A stretch of 64,000 bases of DNA from Firmicutes bacterium CAG:194 (GCA_000432915.1 HF995241.1:14687-78686); one strand, 5' to 3'; counted from the stretch's first letter, positions 42,903 through 52,287 are shown. Program-made: numbers and translations. The notes: a model not told the origin generated them from the sequence alone.

Positions 42903-44234
42903 GTGGCAGAAGAAGCGATTCTGAAAAGAGTATTACCACATAGTATAGAAGCAGAGCAGTCTGTCATTGGATCCATGATCATGGATAAGGATGCGATCGT
43001 GACGGCATCTGAAATTCTGCACGGTGATGATTTCTACAGCAAGCAGTACGGTATCATTTTTGATGCCATGGTGGAGCTGCACGACAGCGCACAGCCTGTG
43101 GATCTGATCACATTACAGAACAAATTAAAAGAAAAAGACGTTCCGCCGGAAGTCAGCAGTCTGGAATTTGTCAAGGACCTGCTTGGCATTGTTCCGACGA
43201 GTGCGAATGTTGCCAATTATGCCAATATCGTTGCGGAGAAATCTCTGCTGCGCAAGCTGATTCGTCTGAACGAAGAGATTGAAAATACCTGCTACGCAGG
43301 CAAAGAAAGTCTGGAATTTATCTTAGAGGATACGGAGAAGCGTGTTTTTGATCTGGTGCAGAGACGGAATACAGGCGATTTTGTACCGATCCGTCAGGTT
43401 GTTTTAAATGCGATGGATAAGATCGAGCAGGCAAGCAAGACGACCGGAACTGTAACGGGAATCGCGACCGGTTTTATCGATCTGGACTATAAGACATCGG
43501 GCATGCAGCCATCCGACCTTGTGCTGATCGCTGCCCGTCCTTCCATGGGAAAGACGGCGTTTGTTCTGAATATCGCACAGCATGTGGCATTCAAGCTGAA
43601 GGAAACGGTTGCGATCTTCAGTCTGGAAATGTCAAAGGAACAGCTCGTCAACCGTCTGTTCTCCTTAGAGTCCCGCGTGGACAGCCAGCATATCCGAAAC
43701 GGTAATCTGACCGACAGCGACTGGGAAAGACTGATCGAAAGTGCAGGCGTGATCGGAGAATCCAATCTGATCATCGACGACACACCGGGTATCAGCATTT
43801 CCGAGCTCCGCAGCAAATGTCGAAAATATAAACTGGAGCATGATCTGAAAATGATCATCATTGACTACCTGCAGCTCATGAGCGGTAGCGGAAGGGCGGA
43901 ATCCCGTCAGAACGAGATCTCCGAGATCTCCCGTTCCCTGAAAGCACTTGCGCGTGAACTCCATGTTCCCGTACTTGCACTTTCGCAGTTGAGCCGTGCG
44001 GTAGAGCAGAGACCGGATCATACGCCGATGCTTTCCGACCTGCGTGAGTCCGGTGCGATCGAGCAGGATGCGGACGTCGTTATGTTCATTTACCGTGATG
44101 ACTACTACAACCACGACAGTGAAAAGAAAGGAATCGCAACGATCATCATTGCCAAACAGAGAAATGGTCCGATCGGTGACGTAGATCTGGCATGGCTGCC
44201 TGATTACACAAAATTTGCGAATCTGGAACATTAA
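42903..44234 (+). CDS. dnaB: Replicative DNA helicase
   Basis: A 443-residue hexameric helicase. The N-terminal domain (about 5-105) is followed by the RecA-like motor with Walker A ARPSMGKTAF (Lys217) and Walker B-type IIIDYLQLMSG. The start is a GTG at 42903, seven bases after AGGAGG; the earlier GTG at 42894 lies inside that ribosome site. Downstream is a strong terminator at 44256. Confidence 0.97.
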   Translation: MAEEAILKRVLPHSIEAEQSVIGSMIMDKDAIVTASEILHGDDFYSKQYGIIFDAMVELHDSAQPVDLITLQNKLKEKDVPPEVSSLEFVKDLLGIVPTSANVANYANIVAEKSLLRKLIRLNEEIENTCYAGKESLEFILEDTEKRVFDLVQRRNTGDFVPIRQVVLNAMDKIEQASKTTGTVTGIATGFIDLDYKTSGMQPSDLVLIAARPSMGKTAFVLNIAQHVAFKLKETVAIFSLEMSKEQLVNRLFSLESRVDSQHIRNGNLTDSDWERLIESAGVIGESNLIIDDTPGISISELRSKCRKYKLEHDLKMIIIDYLQLMSGSGRAESRQNEISEISRSLKALARELHVPVLALSQLSRAVEQRPDHTPMLSDLRESGAIEQDADVVMFIYRDDYYNHDSEKKGIATIIIAKQRNGPIGDVDLAWLPDYTKFANLEH

Positions 44235-44255
44235 GAATAATGGTTTAATTATTGA

Positions 44256-44282
44256 AAGGACAGCGTATGCTGTCCTTTTTTG
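44256..44282 (+). terminator. Intrinsic terminator of the gdpP-rplI-dnaB unit
   Basis: AAAGGACAGC (44256-44265) pairs with GCTGTCCTTT (44270-44279) across GTAT, then more T. Confidence 0.93.
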
Positions 44283-44476
44283 CTGCCTGCCATCCATATA
44301 TGAGTATATTTGTTCCATAACCCATATTGATATGGGAGTGTTGGGGGATGTGTGCTGCGTATTTTGGAAGGCGTTTCATGCCAAATGCGGGAAATGTAGA
44401 GATATGTATGACCTTGCAGGATGTCTTGGTACACATTCGTCCAAATCGATAAAAAGTGTGAAAGGGGATGAAGCAT

Positions 44477-44620
44477 GTGAAAATATATAACCGGATATTC
44501 ACTCTAAAGCGGATAAATGAGCAAGGGTGGACGAAACTAATAAAACTACTTTGGCATGTATTCGCCTATATAGATAAAGAGGGGCAAATAAGTATGCATA
44601 TAATAAATGATTTGCGATAA
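44477..44620 (+). CDS. Possible 47-residue protein
   Basis: A GTG preceded by AGGGGATGAA opens 47 codons (MKIYNRIFTLKRINEQGW and onward), ending at TAA. The rest of 44283-44786 is AT-rich, with a small palindrome CCCATAT-TG-ATATGGG near 44320 and a cysteine-rich open stretch of 52 codons from about 44332 that has no ribosome site. It may be decayed mobile DNA; I do not recognise any of it. Confidence 0.3.
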   Translation: MKIYNRIFTLKRINEQGWTKLIKLLWHVFAYIDKEGQISMHIINDLR

Positions 44621-44786
44621 GAAACCTTGCATTGAAGGGAAATATTCGTCCATATTACGGCGCAATAGCACATAAGGATGAAAACAAATAAGATAGCGAA
44701 AAACACTTTCGCTCAAATTCAAATGAAAATGTCAATTTGTATGAAATGCAAATAAATAGAAGAGAAAGAGATCTGTAGAAATTCCT

Positions 44787-45011
44787 TTATTTTGTTGGAT
44801 ACTTTGTTTTTACATTGCTGGCACCGGAAATATAATCTACAGACACATTATAATAACGGGCAAGAACCAAAAGACTGTCTACAGGAATTCTGGTTTTGCC
44901 GCTCTCATAGTCTGCATAGGTACGCTGCCCTATATGCAGAAGGTCTGCAATTTTCTGTTGGGTCAGGGAATGATCTTCTCTGATCTCACGTATTCTTTCA
45001 TTATATTTCAT
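44787..45011 (-). CDS. XRE family transcriptional regulator
   Basis: A 74-residue single-domain Cro/C1 repressor. The helix-turn-helix is SLTQQKIADLLHIGQRTYAD, then YESGKTRIPVDSL, and the end holds VDYISGAS, typical of the family. The start at 45011 is ten bases after AGAGGA. It is divergent from the HTH-lipoprotein pair, with a perfect palindrome and promoter in between, so it likely represses that promoter and itself. Confidence 0.88.
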   Translation of the reverse strand: MKYNERIREIREDHSLTQQKIADLLHIGQRTYADYESGKTRIPVDSLLVLARYYNVSVDYISGASNVKTKYPTK

Positions 45012-45057
45012 AGTCCACATATCCTCTAAACTAGTATACGTGCATAATAATTATTCC

Positions 45058-45086
45058 TTGACTTTTAGAGTTATAAACTCTAAAAT
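45058..45086 (+). promoter_or_regulatory. Promoter with palindromic operator
   Basis: TTGACT (45058-45063), a 17-base spacer, and TAAAAT (45081-45086). The spacer is a perfect palindrome: TTTTAGAGTT (45063-45072), ATA, AACTCTAAAA (45076-45085). It is the natural site for the adjacent XRE repressor. Confidence 0.8.
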
Positions 45087-45123
45087 ATCAATATTAAGAT
45101 ACAAATGAAAGGGGGAAAGATTG

Positions 45124-45300
45124 GTGGAATATATGGGTACAAAAGAGGCTTCCGAAAAATGGGGATATTCACAGCCTATTATTTCTGGCTGGTGCAGAAA
45201 AGGTTTGATCGATGGTGTAGAACAAGATTATAAAGGATGTCCGTGGCGAATCCCTGTAAACGCAAAATGCCCGAGAAAGATAAAAATGGAGAGAAAATAA
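45124..45300 (+). CDS. Small helix-turn-helix DNA-binding protein
   Basis: A 58-residue protein starting at GTG (VEYMGTKEASEKWGYSQ); AAGGGGG lies about nine bases upstream. It belongs to the common Firmicutes HTH type with the pattern STKEASEKWGIS, a variable WC-KGLI segment and a WRIP motif (here PWRIPVNAKC). These excisionase-like modules bind DNA, often next to mobile or conditionally expressed genes. It sits one base before the lipoprotein gene and under the palindromic promoter. Confidence 0.7.
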   Translation: MEYMGTKEASEKWGYSQPIISGWCRKGLIDGVEQDYKGCPWRIPVNAKCPRKIKMERK

Positions 45301-45301
45301 T

Positions 45302-45847
45302 ATGAAGAAAAGAATAAGTTTGATACTGACAGGTATTATATTGGTAACAATGTTGGTCGGATGTGGGAAAAGTAAGGAAATAAAGTTAACAACTGATAAT
45401 TATAGTGATTATCTGACGATTTCTTGTAGTAGTTATGAAGATCTTTTCCCAGATGGGGAAAATGGTGTTCAGCAATATAGGGTACCTAATGGCACTCTAA
45501 ATGGTATCATATGCTCAGATACATTGCGCCTCAGCTGTTCTGTGGAGGGAGCGTCTCCTAATTTTGTTTACAATAATGTAGAGGTCACGCTTAAAGTAAC
45601 AGCAAAAGAAAGGGGGTATGTATGGTCAAAAATAGAAGCTGGAGCTTGGGCCGAAAATGCGAGGGCAGAAAGAAAATTTGAACATACCTTCACCATTGAT
45701 ACAAATGTGAGCGGCGATATGAAGGAAGAATGTGAAAGGAAAAAAGATATAAAGCTGGATGATTATGTGGTGGATAGTTATACGGCGGCGGTGAGCTGCG
45801 ATTATGAAATTGTTGATATTAAGGGAACAGTTACACCTGTAGAATAG
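45302..45847 (+). CDS. Lipoprotein of unknown function
   Basis: A 181-residue lipoprotein with signal peptide and lipobox LVGC (Cys at about residue 21), followed by GKSKE. The rest is beta-rich with an odd number of cysteines and no domain I can name. It is expressed with the small HTH protein from the palindromic promoter. The lower GC and isolated position suggest an acquired island between dnaB and ferredoxin. Confidence 0.8.
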   Translation: MKKRISLILTGIILVTMLVGCGKSKEIKLTTDNYSDYLTISCSSYEDLFPDGENGVQQYRVPNGTLNGIICSDTLRLSCSVEGASPNFVYNNVEVTLKVTAKERGYVWSKIEAGAWAENARAERKFEHTFTIDTNVSGDMKEECERKKDIKLDDYVVDSYTAAVSCDYEIVDIKGTVTPVE

Positions 45848-45884
45848 CATATCTGACGACTGCAATGCTGGTAAATACATAAAA

Positions 45885-45919
45885 AAATAAGAGGACTTCC
45901 ATCGGAAGTCCTCTTATTT
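45885..45919. terminator. Bidirectional terminator between lipoprotein and ferredoxin
   Basis: A perfect 16-bp stem (AAATAAGAGGACTTCC at 45885-45900 with 45904-45919) on a three-base ATC loop, with A and T runs on the sides. Confidence 0.9.
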
Positions 45920-45950
45920 ATTCGCTTATTCGCTCATATTCTCTCAGATA

Positions 45951-46121
45951 TTAAGCTTCTTCGATAGAACCTGTTGGGCAAGCACCTTCACAAGCGCCAC
46001 AGTCGATACATACAGATGCATCGATTTCGAATTTGCCGTCTCCCATGCTGATTGCTCCAACCGGGCAAGCACCTTCACAAGCGCCACAAGCTACACATCC
46101 GTCATTAATCTTACGTGCCAT
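45951..46121 (-). CDS. 2[4Fe-4S] ferredoxin
   Basis: A 56-residue clostridial ferredoxin. It has two CxxCxxCxxxCP motifs: CVACGACEGACP and CIDCGACEGACP. It carries electrons between pyruvate oxidoreductase, hydrogenase and similar enzymes. AAGGAGG lies seven bases before the ATG. Its length is usual for the family. It is transcribed divergently from pflB, and both share the 330-bp region 46122-46451. Confidence 0.95.
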   Translation of the reverse strand: MARKINDGCVACGACEGACPVGAISMGDGKFEIDASVCIDCGACEGACPTGSIEEA

Positions 46122-46336
46122 AATGATATCCTCCTTGTTTTCTGAAACTTTTCATAACTTCATTTTACTGAGATTGATATTTTTATATCAATAACAACTA
46201 CACCACATTATATAAAAAAAATGATGGAAATACAAGAGGAATTCTCATTTATTTGCCGGGATATTTTTGGAATATTTCCGGCAAGCGAAAAGTGCGGAAT
46301 AAAAATGTATAAAATCGTATACATTGCGCAAAACGG

Positions 46337-46407
46337 TTGACACTTTGCCCAAATAAGTAGTACACTTTTAACGTAAAAAATAGTTTGGGAAACTGTATTC
46401 CCAAGCT
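46337..46407 (+). promoter_or_regulatory. pflB promoter and leader hairpin
   Basis: TTGACA (46337-46342), an 18-base spacer, and TACACT (46361-46366). The leader then holds a hairpin TTGGGAA-ACTGTA-TTCCCAA near 46384-46403. The rest of 46122-46336 is AT-rich with no other clear site. Confidence 0.6.
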
Positions 46408-46451
46408 GTTAAATTATAGTATTCTTACCAATTAGAAGGAGGTATATTTTC

Positions 46452-48719
46452 ATGGCAGAAGCATGGAGAGGCTTTAAAAAAGATGGCCATTGGGATGTAG
46501 ACGTCAATGTACGTAACTTTATCCAGACAAACTACACTCCATATGATGGAGATGAAAGCTTCCTGGAAGGATCTACTGAAGCAACAGATAAGCTTTGGGG
46601 AAGACTTCAGGAGCTGCAGAAAGAAGAACGTGAGCATAATGGCGTTCTGGAATGTGAGACAGAGGTTGTTTCAAGCTTAACAGCTTATGGCCCTGGCTAC
46701 ATTGATGAGTCTATGAAAGATCTTGAGCAGATCGTAGGTCTTCAGACAGATAAGCCATTAAAGAGAGCATTTATGCCATACGGTGGTATCAAGATGGCTC
46801 AGCAGGCAGCCAGCACATATGGTTTTGAAGTAAATCCTAAATTCGATAAGATCTTCAACGAGTATCACAAGACTCACAACCAGGCAGTGTTTGATGCATA
46901 CACAGACGAGATGAAAGTTGCTCGTCATACACATATCGTTACAGGTCTTCCTGATACTTACGGACGTGGACGTATCGTAGGTGACTACAGAAGAGTTGCT
47001 CTGTACGGTATCGATTTCCTGATCGAGAAGAAGAAAGAAGACAAGAAGAACTGTGGAAACGGAACAATGACAGAAGATATTATCCGTTTAAGAGAAGAGA
47101 TCGCTGAGCAGATCAAAGCTCTTCAGGGAATGAAAGAAATGGCTAAGATCTATGGCTATGATATTTCAGGTCCTGCTACAAACGCTAAAGAAGCAGTTCA
47201 GTGGTTATACTTTGGCTACCTTGCAGCTATCAAGACACAGAACGGTGCTGCAATGTCAGTTGGACGTATTTCTACATTCCTTGATATTTATATCAACCGT
47301 GACCTTGAAGAAGGTACATTAACAGAGAAGGAAGCTCAGGAACTGATCGACCATATGACAATGAAATTCCGTATGGTTAAGTTCGCTCGTATCCCTTCTT
47401 ACAACCAGTTATTCTCAGGTGACCCTGTATGGGCTACTCTGGAAGTTGGTGGTATCGGTATGGACGGACGTTCCATGGTTACAAAGAACGATTACCGTTT
47501 CCTGCATACTCTTGAAAACATGGGACCTAGCCCGGAGCCGAACTTAACAGTTCTGTACTCAAGCAAATTACCGGATAACTTCAAGAAATATGCTTCTAAG
47601 ATTTCCGTTACAACATCTTCTATCCAGTATGAGAATGATGATGTTATGAAGCCAATCTGGGGCGATGACTACAGCATCTGCTGCTGTGTATCCGCTACAC
47701 AGACAGGTAAAGAGATCCAGTTCTTCGGTGCACGTGCTAACCTTGCAAAATGTCTCCTTTACGCTATCAACGGTGGTAAAGATGAGAAGCATCTTGACAA
47801 AGAAGGCAAGCATATGCAGTGTGGTCCTGAAATCGCACCTATTACTTCTGAATACCTTGATTTCGACGAAGTTATGCATAAATACGATATCATGCTTGAC
47901 TGGTGTGCAGCTCTGTATGTAAACATCCTGAACCTGATCCACTACATGCATGATAAATACTACTATGAAGCAGCTGAGATGGCTCTGATCGATACAGATG
48001 TAAGAAGAACATTCGCTACAGGTATCGCTGGTCTTTCTCACGTAGCAGACTCTCTGTCAGCTATCAAATATGCTAAGGTTAAAGTTATCCGTGATGATCA
48101 GGGATGCGCAGTTGACTTCCAGACAGAAGGCGAATTCCCTAAATACGGTAATGATGATCCTAGAGCAGATGAATTTGCAGTATGGCTTCTGAAGACCTTC
48201 ATGGAGAAGATCAAAAAGAACCACACATACAGAAATTCTGAGCCTACAACATCTATCCTTACAATTACATCTAACGTTGTATATGGTAAGGCTACAGGTG
48301 CTCTTCCGGATGGTAGAGCAGCATACACACCATTTGCACCAGGTGCTTCACCATCTTACGGTGCAGAGCAGAGCGGACTGTTAGCATCTCTTAACTCAGT
48401 TGCTAAACTTCCTTATGAATATGCTCTTGATGGTATCTCTAATACACAGACAATGGCTCCTTCAGCTCTTGGTCATGACCTTGACGAGCAGAAGACAACT
48501 CTGGCAGGCGTTCTCGACGGATACTTCGATCGTGGTGCTCATCACCTCAATGTAAACGTATTCGGTACAGAAAAACTGTTAGATGCTCAGGCACATCCAG
48601 AAAAACCTGAATATGCTAACTTCACAATCCGTGTATCTGGTTACGCTGTTAAATTCATCAGCTTAACAAAAGAGCAGCAGGATGACGTTATCGCAAGAAC
48701 TTGCCATAAGAGACTGTAA
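46452..48719 (+). CDS. pflB: Formate C-acetyltransferase (pyruvate formate-lyase)
   Basis: A 755-residue glycyl-radical enzyme that splits pyruvate with CoA into acetyl-CoA and formate. The active-site cysteines lie in SICCCVSATQTG (Cys410-412), and the radical glycine is Gly730 in RVSGYAVKF. AGGAGG precedes the ATG. The codons are strongly biased, fitting very high expression. A hairpin and pflA follow, the classical pair. Confidence 0.97.
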   Translation: MAEAWRGFKKDGHWDVDVNVRNFIQTNYTPYDGDESFLEGSTEATDKLWGRLQELQKEEREHNGVLECETEVVSSLTAYGPGYIDESMKDLEQIVGLQTDKPLKRAFMPYGGIKMAQQAASTYGFEVNPKFDKIFNEYHKTHNQAVFDAYTDEMKVARHTHIVTGLPDTYGRGRIVGDYRRVALYGIDFLIEKKKEDKKNCGNGTMTEDIIRLREEIAEQIKALQGMKEMAKIYGYDISGPATNAKEAVQWLYFGYLAAIKTQNGAAMSVGRISTFLDIYINRDLEEGTLTEKEAQELIDHMTMKFRMVKFARIPSYNQLFSGDPVWATLEVGGIGMDGRSMVTKNDYRFLHTLENMGPSPEPNLTVLYSSKLPDNFKKYASKISVTTSSIQYENDDVMKPIWGDDYSICCCVSATQTGKEIQFFGARANLAKCLLYAINGGKDEKHLDKEGKHMQCGPEIAPITSEYLDFDEVMHKYDIMLDWCAALYVNILNLIHYMHDKYYYEAAEMALIDTDVRRTFATGIAGLSHVADSLSAIKYAKVKVIRDDQGCAVDFQTEGEFPKYGNDDPRADEFAVWLLKTFMEKIKKNHTYRNSEPTTSILTITSNVVYGKATGALPDGRAAYTPFAPGASPSYGAEQSGLLASLNSVAKLPYEYALDGISNTQTMAPSALGHDLDEQKTTLAGVLDGYFDRGAHHLNVNVFGTEKLLDAQAHPEKPEYANFTIRVSGYAVKFISLTKEQQDDVIARTCHKRL

Positions 48720-48754
48720 TTAGAAACAGATTCTAAAGTTTAGATAATGCAATT

Positions 48755-48786
48755 TTCGGGATCGGGCGTATTCACCCGATCCCGAA
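48755..48786 (+). terminator. Hairpin between pflB and pflA
   Basis: TTCGGGATCGGG (48755-48766) pairs with 48775-48786. It is followed by TTTCGC rather than a T run, so it probably attenuates and lowers pflA relative to pflB. Confidence 0.65.
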
Positions 48787-48880
48787 TTTCGCTTATAAAG
48801 CGTATGAAAAACCGATTTTGGTAAATAGTAATAGAAAATAATGAAAGTTAGCTGCCTGCGGGGCAGAGAAAGGATTATGT

Positions 48881-49615
48881 ATGCTGAAAGGTAGAATACA
48901 TTCACTAGAATCATTTGGAGCAGTCGACGGACCTGGCATCCGATACCTGATCTTTTTGAAAGGCTGCAATATGCGCTGCCAGTATTGCCATAATGTAGAC
49001 ACATGGAATCCGGAAACGGATAACCTGCAGACTGCTGACGAACTTTTGGATAAAGCGGAACGGTTCCGCAGCTATTGGGGCACAAAAGGCGGTATTACAG
49101 TAAGTGGCGGAGAAGCGCTTCTGCAGATTGACTTTTTGATCGAGCTGTTCAGAAAAGCGCATGAGAGAGGTATCAACACAACGCTGGATACCTGCGGACA
49201 ACCATTTACAAGAGAAGAGCCTTTCTTCTCCAAATTTAATGAACTGATCAAATATACAGACCTTGTTATGCTGGATATCAAACATATTGATGATGAAGAG
49301 CATAAGAAATTAACGGGTCATACAAATAAGAATATTCTGGATTGCGCAAGATATTTATCTGAGCAGGGCATTCCGATGTGGATCCGCCACGTACTTGTAC
49401 CGGGTATCACAGATAAAGATGAATATTTAAAGAAAACAAGAGAATTCATTGATACGCTGGATACGGTCAAGAAAGTGGAGGTTTTGCCATATCATACACT
49501 TGGTGCTTATAAGTGGAAAGAACTTGGCATTCCATATAAGCTCGAAGGCGTGGATCCGCCAACGGAGGATCGCATTGCAAACGCCAAGAAGATCCTGGAG
49601 TTTTCGAAGGAGTAA
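48881..49615 (+). CDS. pflA: Pyruvate formate-lyase activating enzyme
   Basis: A 244-residue radical-SAM enzyme that places the radical on PflB. The [4Fe-4S] motif is CNMRCQYC (Cys29, 33, 36), after SFGAVDGPGIRYLIFLKG. The TVSGGEALLQ motif and YHTLGAYKWKELGI end are typical. The start is the ATG at 48881; GAGAAAGGA lies about 12 bases upstream. It directly follows pflB and is ended by the terminator at 49628. Confidence 0.97.
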   Translation: MLKGRIHSLESFGAVDGPGIRYLIFLKGCNMRCQYCHNVDTWNPETDNLQTADELLDKAERFRSYWGTKGGITVSGGEALLQIDFLIELFRKAHERGINTTLDTCGQPFTREEPFFSKFNELIKYTDLVMLDIKHIDDEEHKKLTGHTNKNILDCARYLSEQGIPMWIRHVLVPGITDKDEYLKKTREFIDTLDTVKKVEVLPYHTLGAYKWKELGIPYKLEGVDPPTEDRIANAKKILEFSKE

Positions 49616-49627
49616 ATTACGCAACAT

Positions 49628-49662
49628 AAACAGACAGTAGTTATAACTGCTGTCTGTTTTTT
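49628..49662 (+). terminator. Intrinsic terminator of pflA
   Basis: AAACAGACAG (49628-49637) pairs with CTGTCTGTTT (49650-49659), with inner AGT/ACT, then a run of T. Confidence 0.92.
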
Positions 49663-49701
49663 GTTATGGCGACGAGGAAAATGCACGTATTTATGCGGTG
49701 C
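49663..49701 (+). repeat. 39-bp repeat directly after a terminator (copy 2)
   Basis: It matches 17272-17310 with one difference (GCACGTAT instead of GCACGCAT) and likewise starts right at the end of a terminator T run. Confidence 0.85.
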
Positions 49702-49810
49702 TGTAAATTTACTTTGAAAAATAAATTGCCATCCCACTGATTTTATATTATAGTTATGCATAAGAATAACTTACATTTTATAGTGCCGCATGGCAGGATA
49801 AGGGGGACAT

Positions 49811-50632
49811 ATGGATAACAACTATCAGAATCAGTACAATGGTTATCAGAACAGCTACCAGGATAGCTACCAGGGAAATACGGGAAACAGCTTTCCGGGC
49901 TGGGAGGATCAGAATTATGATATGATGCAGGGCGGATTTGAAGCAGAAGAGCCTGTGAAAAAGACATTGGCCGATTTTAAGAGCATTATGTATGAAGAGG
50001 TTGTTGTAAAATCCTATCTGTTTATGGTGGCAGCACTTCTGATCACAGCTTTTGCAGCATTTACGGTTTCTCCGTATGCAGCGATCAAAATGCTGACCGG
50101 ATATAATTTTTACCTGCTTATGTTTGGTGAGCTGGGTATTGTTTTTGCTTCCAACTGGGCAATCTCAAAGAACAATGCAGTTCTTGCCGGTATTCTTTAT
50201 ACCATATATGCGTATCTGACGGGTGTTCTTTTATCTGTTATCTGCATGATCTATACAGGCAGCTCACTGGTAAAGGTATTTCTGCTGACAGCAGGTATGT
50301 TCCTGATCATGGCAGTTTACGGACTGGTTACAAAGAAAGACCTGACAAAAATGGGCAATATCCTGATAATGGCTCTGTGGGGACTGATCCTTGCAACCGT
50401 CTTTAATATGTTTATCTTCCGCGGATCAATGGTAGATTTTGCACTGAGTATCGTAGGCGTTTTGATCTTCACAGGACTGACGGCCTATGACTCACAGAAG
50501 ATCAAGGAAAATGTATATATGGCAAATGACAGCAATGTGCTTTGTCTGTCACTGATGGGTGCATTTGAGCTGTACCTTGATTTCGTCAACCTGTTTTTAA
50601 AGCTGGTAAGATTGTTCGGAAAGAAAAAATAA
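49811..50632 (+). CDS. BAX inhibitor-1/YccA family membrane protein
   Basis: A 273-residue protein. The N-terminal 60 residues are polar and repetitive in Y, Q, N, S and G (NQYNGYQNSYQDSYQGNTGN). Seven membrane helices of the BI-1 fold follow. The end motif (FTGLTAYDSQKIKENVYM) with its aspartate is typical of the calcium-leak site in this family. Bacterial members are poorly characterised; a role in ion balance is inferred. AAGGGGG precedes the ATG. Confidence 0.88.
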   Translation: MDNNYQNQYNGYQNSYQDSYQGNTGNSFPGWEDQNYDMMQGGFEAEEPVKKTLADFKSIMYEEVVVKSYLFMVAALLITAFAAFTVSPYAAIKMLTGYNFYLLMFGELGIVFASNWAISKNNAVLAGILYTIYAYLTGVLLSVICMIYTGSSLVKVFLLTAGMFLIMAVYGLVTKKDLTKMGNILIMALWGLILATVFNMFIFRGSMVDFALSIVGVLIFTGLTAYDSQKIKENVYMANDSNVLCLSLMGAFELYLDFVNLFLKLVRLFGKKK

Positions 50633-50712
50633 AGAGCCGTTGCTAAAAAACGACAGACAGGGTATACTATTTTAGAATAAAAATTGCATGATAGGATAAA
50701 GGAGGATAAGAA

Positions 50713-50904
50713 ATGGCACAGATAACAAAGGATATGACTATCGGTGAGATCATCAGAATCGACCAGGGTGTTATCCCGATCCTGATGGAAGCCGGTATGC
50801 ATTGTATCGGATGTCCTTCCGCACAGGGCGAGACATTGGAAGAAGCAGCCATGGTTCACGGAATGGATATTGATGCGCTGATGAAAGCGATCAATGAAAA
50901 ATAA
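50713..50904 (+). CDS. DUF1858 domain protein
   Basis: A 63-residue protein of the DUF1858 family. It starts ITKDMTIGEIIRIDQGVIPI and carries the conserved CIGCPSAQGETLEEAA motif with a CxxC pair. The family is often fused to or found beside redox and hybrid-cluster proteins. AAAGGAGG precedes the ATG, and a strong terminator follows. Confidence 0.88.
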   Translation: MAQITKDMTIGEIIRIDQGVIPILMEAGMHCIGCPSAQGETLEEAAMVHGMDIDALMKAINEK

Positions 50905-50927
50905 AGAATCTGTTGATTCATGACATG

Positions 50928-50975
50928 AAAAAGGGCGTGTGAAAAAACGAAAGTTTTTTCACACGCCCTTTTTAC
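50928..50975. terminator. Very strong terminator, likely bidirectional
   Basis: A perfect 21-bp stem (50928-50948 with 50953-50973) on a GAAA loop, flanked by A and T runs. It separates the DUF1858 gene from mecA. Confidence 0.93.
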
Positions 50976-51019
50976 GCTAAATATGATAAATTACAATAGA
51001 ATAAGCATTTACAGTCGAT

Positions 51020-51730
51020 TTAGATCTGGGCAAGAGCACTAACCGCATCCTGGGGAACAAGCACTTCATAATGTTCCTGCAGATATGCGCTTCTGGCCGG
51101 TTCTACCTTTTGGATCGATCCATATTCTGAAGCAATATTGCATATTTTCCCAAATTGCTGCTGTGACATATCACCCATTGTGAGAACCAAACAATACTGC
51201 ATTGCTTCCGGATCCTTGTATAAAACACTTTCTGCGGTATAAGCATCTTTTACGATGCGGGAGAAGGCGCAAAGATGATTCAGACCCGCCTGCAGCATAC
51301 GCGGAGCAGCTGTTTGCGACTCTTCGCTTTGCGTGTTGCTAACAGCACCGGCGCTGTTCTTGATCTTCTGGAACAGATCTAAGACATCATCGGAAAAATG
51401 ATCTGTAATATCATCCTCTGCAGCATCATCTTCTGCACTGAGCGAAGGAGAAAATTTGGAAAAACGGGTATCGATCTCATCGGGATCTTCTACCTTGGTG
51501 ATGATCAGTACGATACAATCCGCATTGACCGGAATTGCCTCGATCATAAGCGGGATATCCTCTGCCTCAAAACCAAACTCAAAAGATGCCTGCTGCATCA
51601 TGTCGCGGAACAGGTTTTTGGCTTTTTCACTGCCATAGGCAAGCTCGCTGATCTTTAACTCTCTATTTGCAAGATCTGCACCTGTCAGGGTACATCTGAT
51701 CTGATGGTCATTTACTTTTTCGATTTTCAT
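51020..51730 (-). CDS. mecA: MecA-like adaptor protein
   Basis: A 236-residue protein. It has the MecA N-terminal domain (MKIEKVNDHQIRCTLTGADL and the ELAYGSEKAKNLFRDMM motif) and the C-terminal ClpC-binding domain, joined by an acidic linker (DDAAEDDITDHFSDDV). In Bacillus, MecA delivers substrates to ClpCP. The start follows AAGGATGTGATA. No clp gene is nearby. Confidence 0.9.
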   Translation of the reverse strand: MKIEKVNDHQIRCTLTGADLANRELKISELAYGSEKAKNLFRDMMQQASFEFGFEAEDIPLMIEAIPVNADCIVLIITKVEDPDEIDTRFSKFSPSLSAEDDAAEDDITDHFSDDVLDLFQKIKNSAGAVSNTQSEESQTAAPRMLQAGLNHLCAFSRIVKDAYTAESVLYKDPEAMQYCLVLTMGDMSQQQFGKICNIASEYGSIQKVEPARSAYLQEHYEVLVPQDAVSALAQI

Positions 51731-51923
51731 ATTATCACATCCTTATCTGATTTTATTCAAAAATCGACCTTAAACGACTGAAAATACTTGTTTCTTTTGT
51801 ACAAGTATCTTATATCTTATGTCGGTTTTAGTCAATAGAAGTTACCTCTCAGGCAACTAATTTAATAAAAATTTTAACTTTTCTATTGCCAAAGAAAAGG
51901 TCTTCTTTTATAATCATATCAAT

Positions 51924-52160
51924 AAGAGATGCCATCCGACGCAGTATGCACCGGAAAGGGGGCATGATCTTACAGGATTTCGTTCAGATGCGATCCGCAT
52001 CGTCAGACAATATGGAATTGATATCGTGATCGGATATCGATTGTCTTTAAAGCACATACGTGTTTTATCAAATTATTTTCCAATATAAATTTTCAAACAA
52101 ATAATTCAATATTACAGTATTTATTTTTTATGTCTTTGTGCGCGTCCGATGTCATCTCTT
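51924..52160. repeat. 237-bp element with inverted-repeat ends
   Basis: AAGAGATGCCATCCGACGC (51924-51942) is repeated inverted at 52142-52160 with two mismatches. Inside are GATGCG-ATC-CGCATC (51987-52001) and a direct GATATC pair. The gene-free stretch 51731-52287 holds nothing else I can name. Confidence 0.6.
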
Positions 52161-52287
52161 AGTAATCTATTCTTTATCATCACCATAATTTAAAAATATG
52201 ATTCACGATCCGGAATTATTATTCATATCACAGTAAATTTTCCTTTTGGGGGATCGGGTGCATGAAAAGAAAGCAACAGGAGGACAA

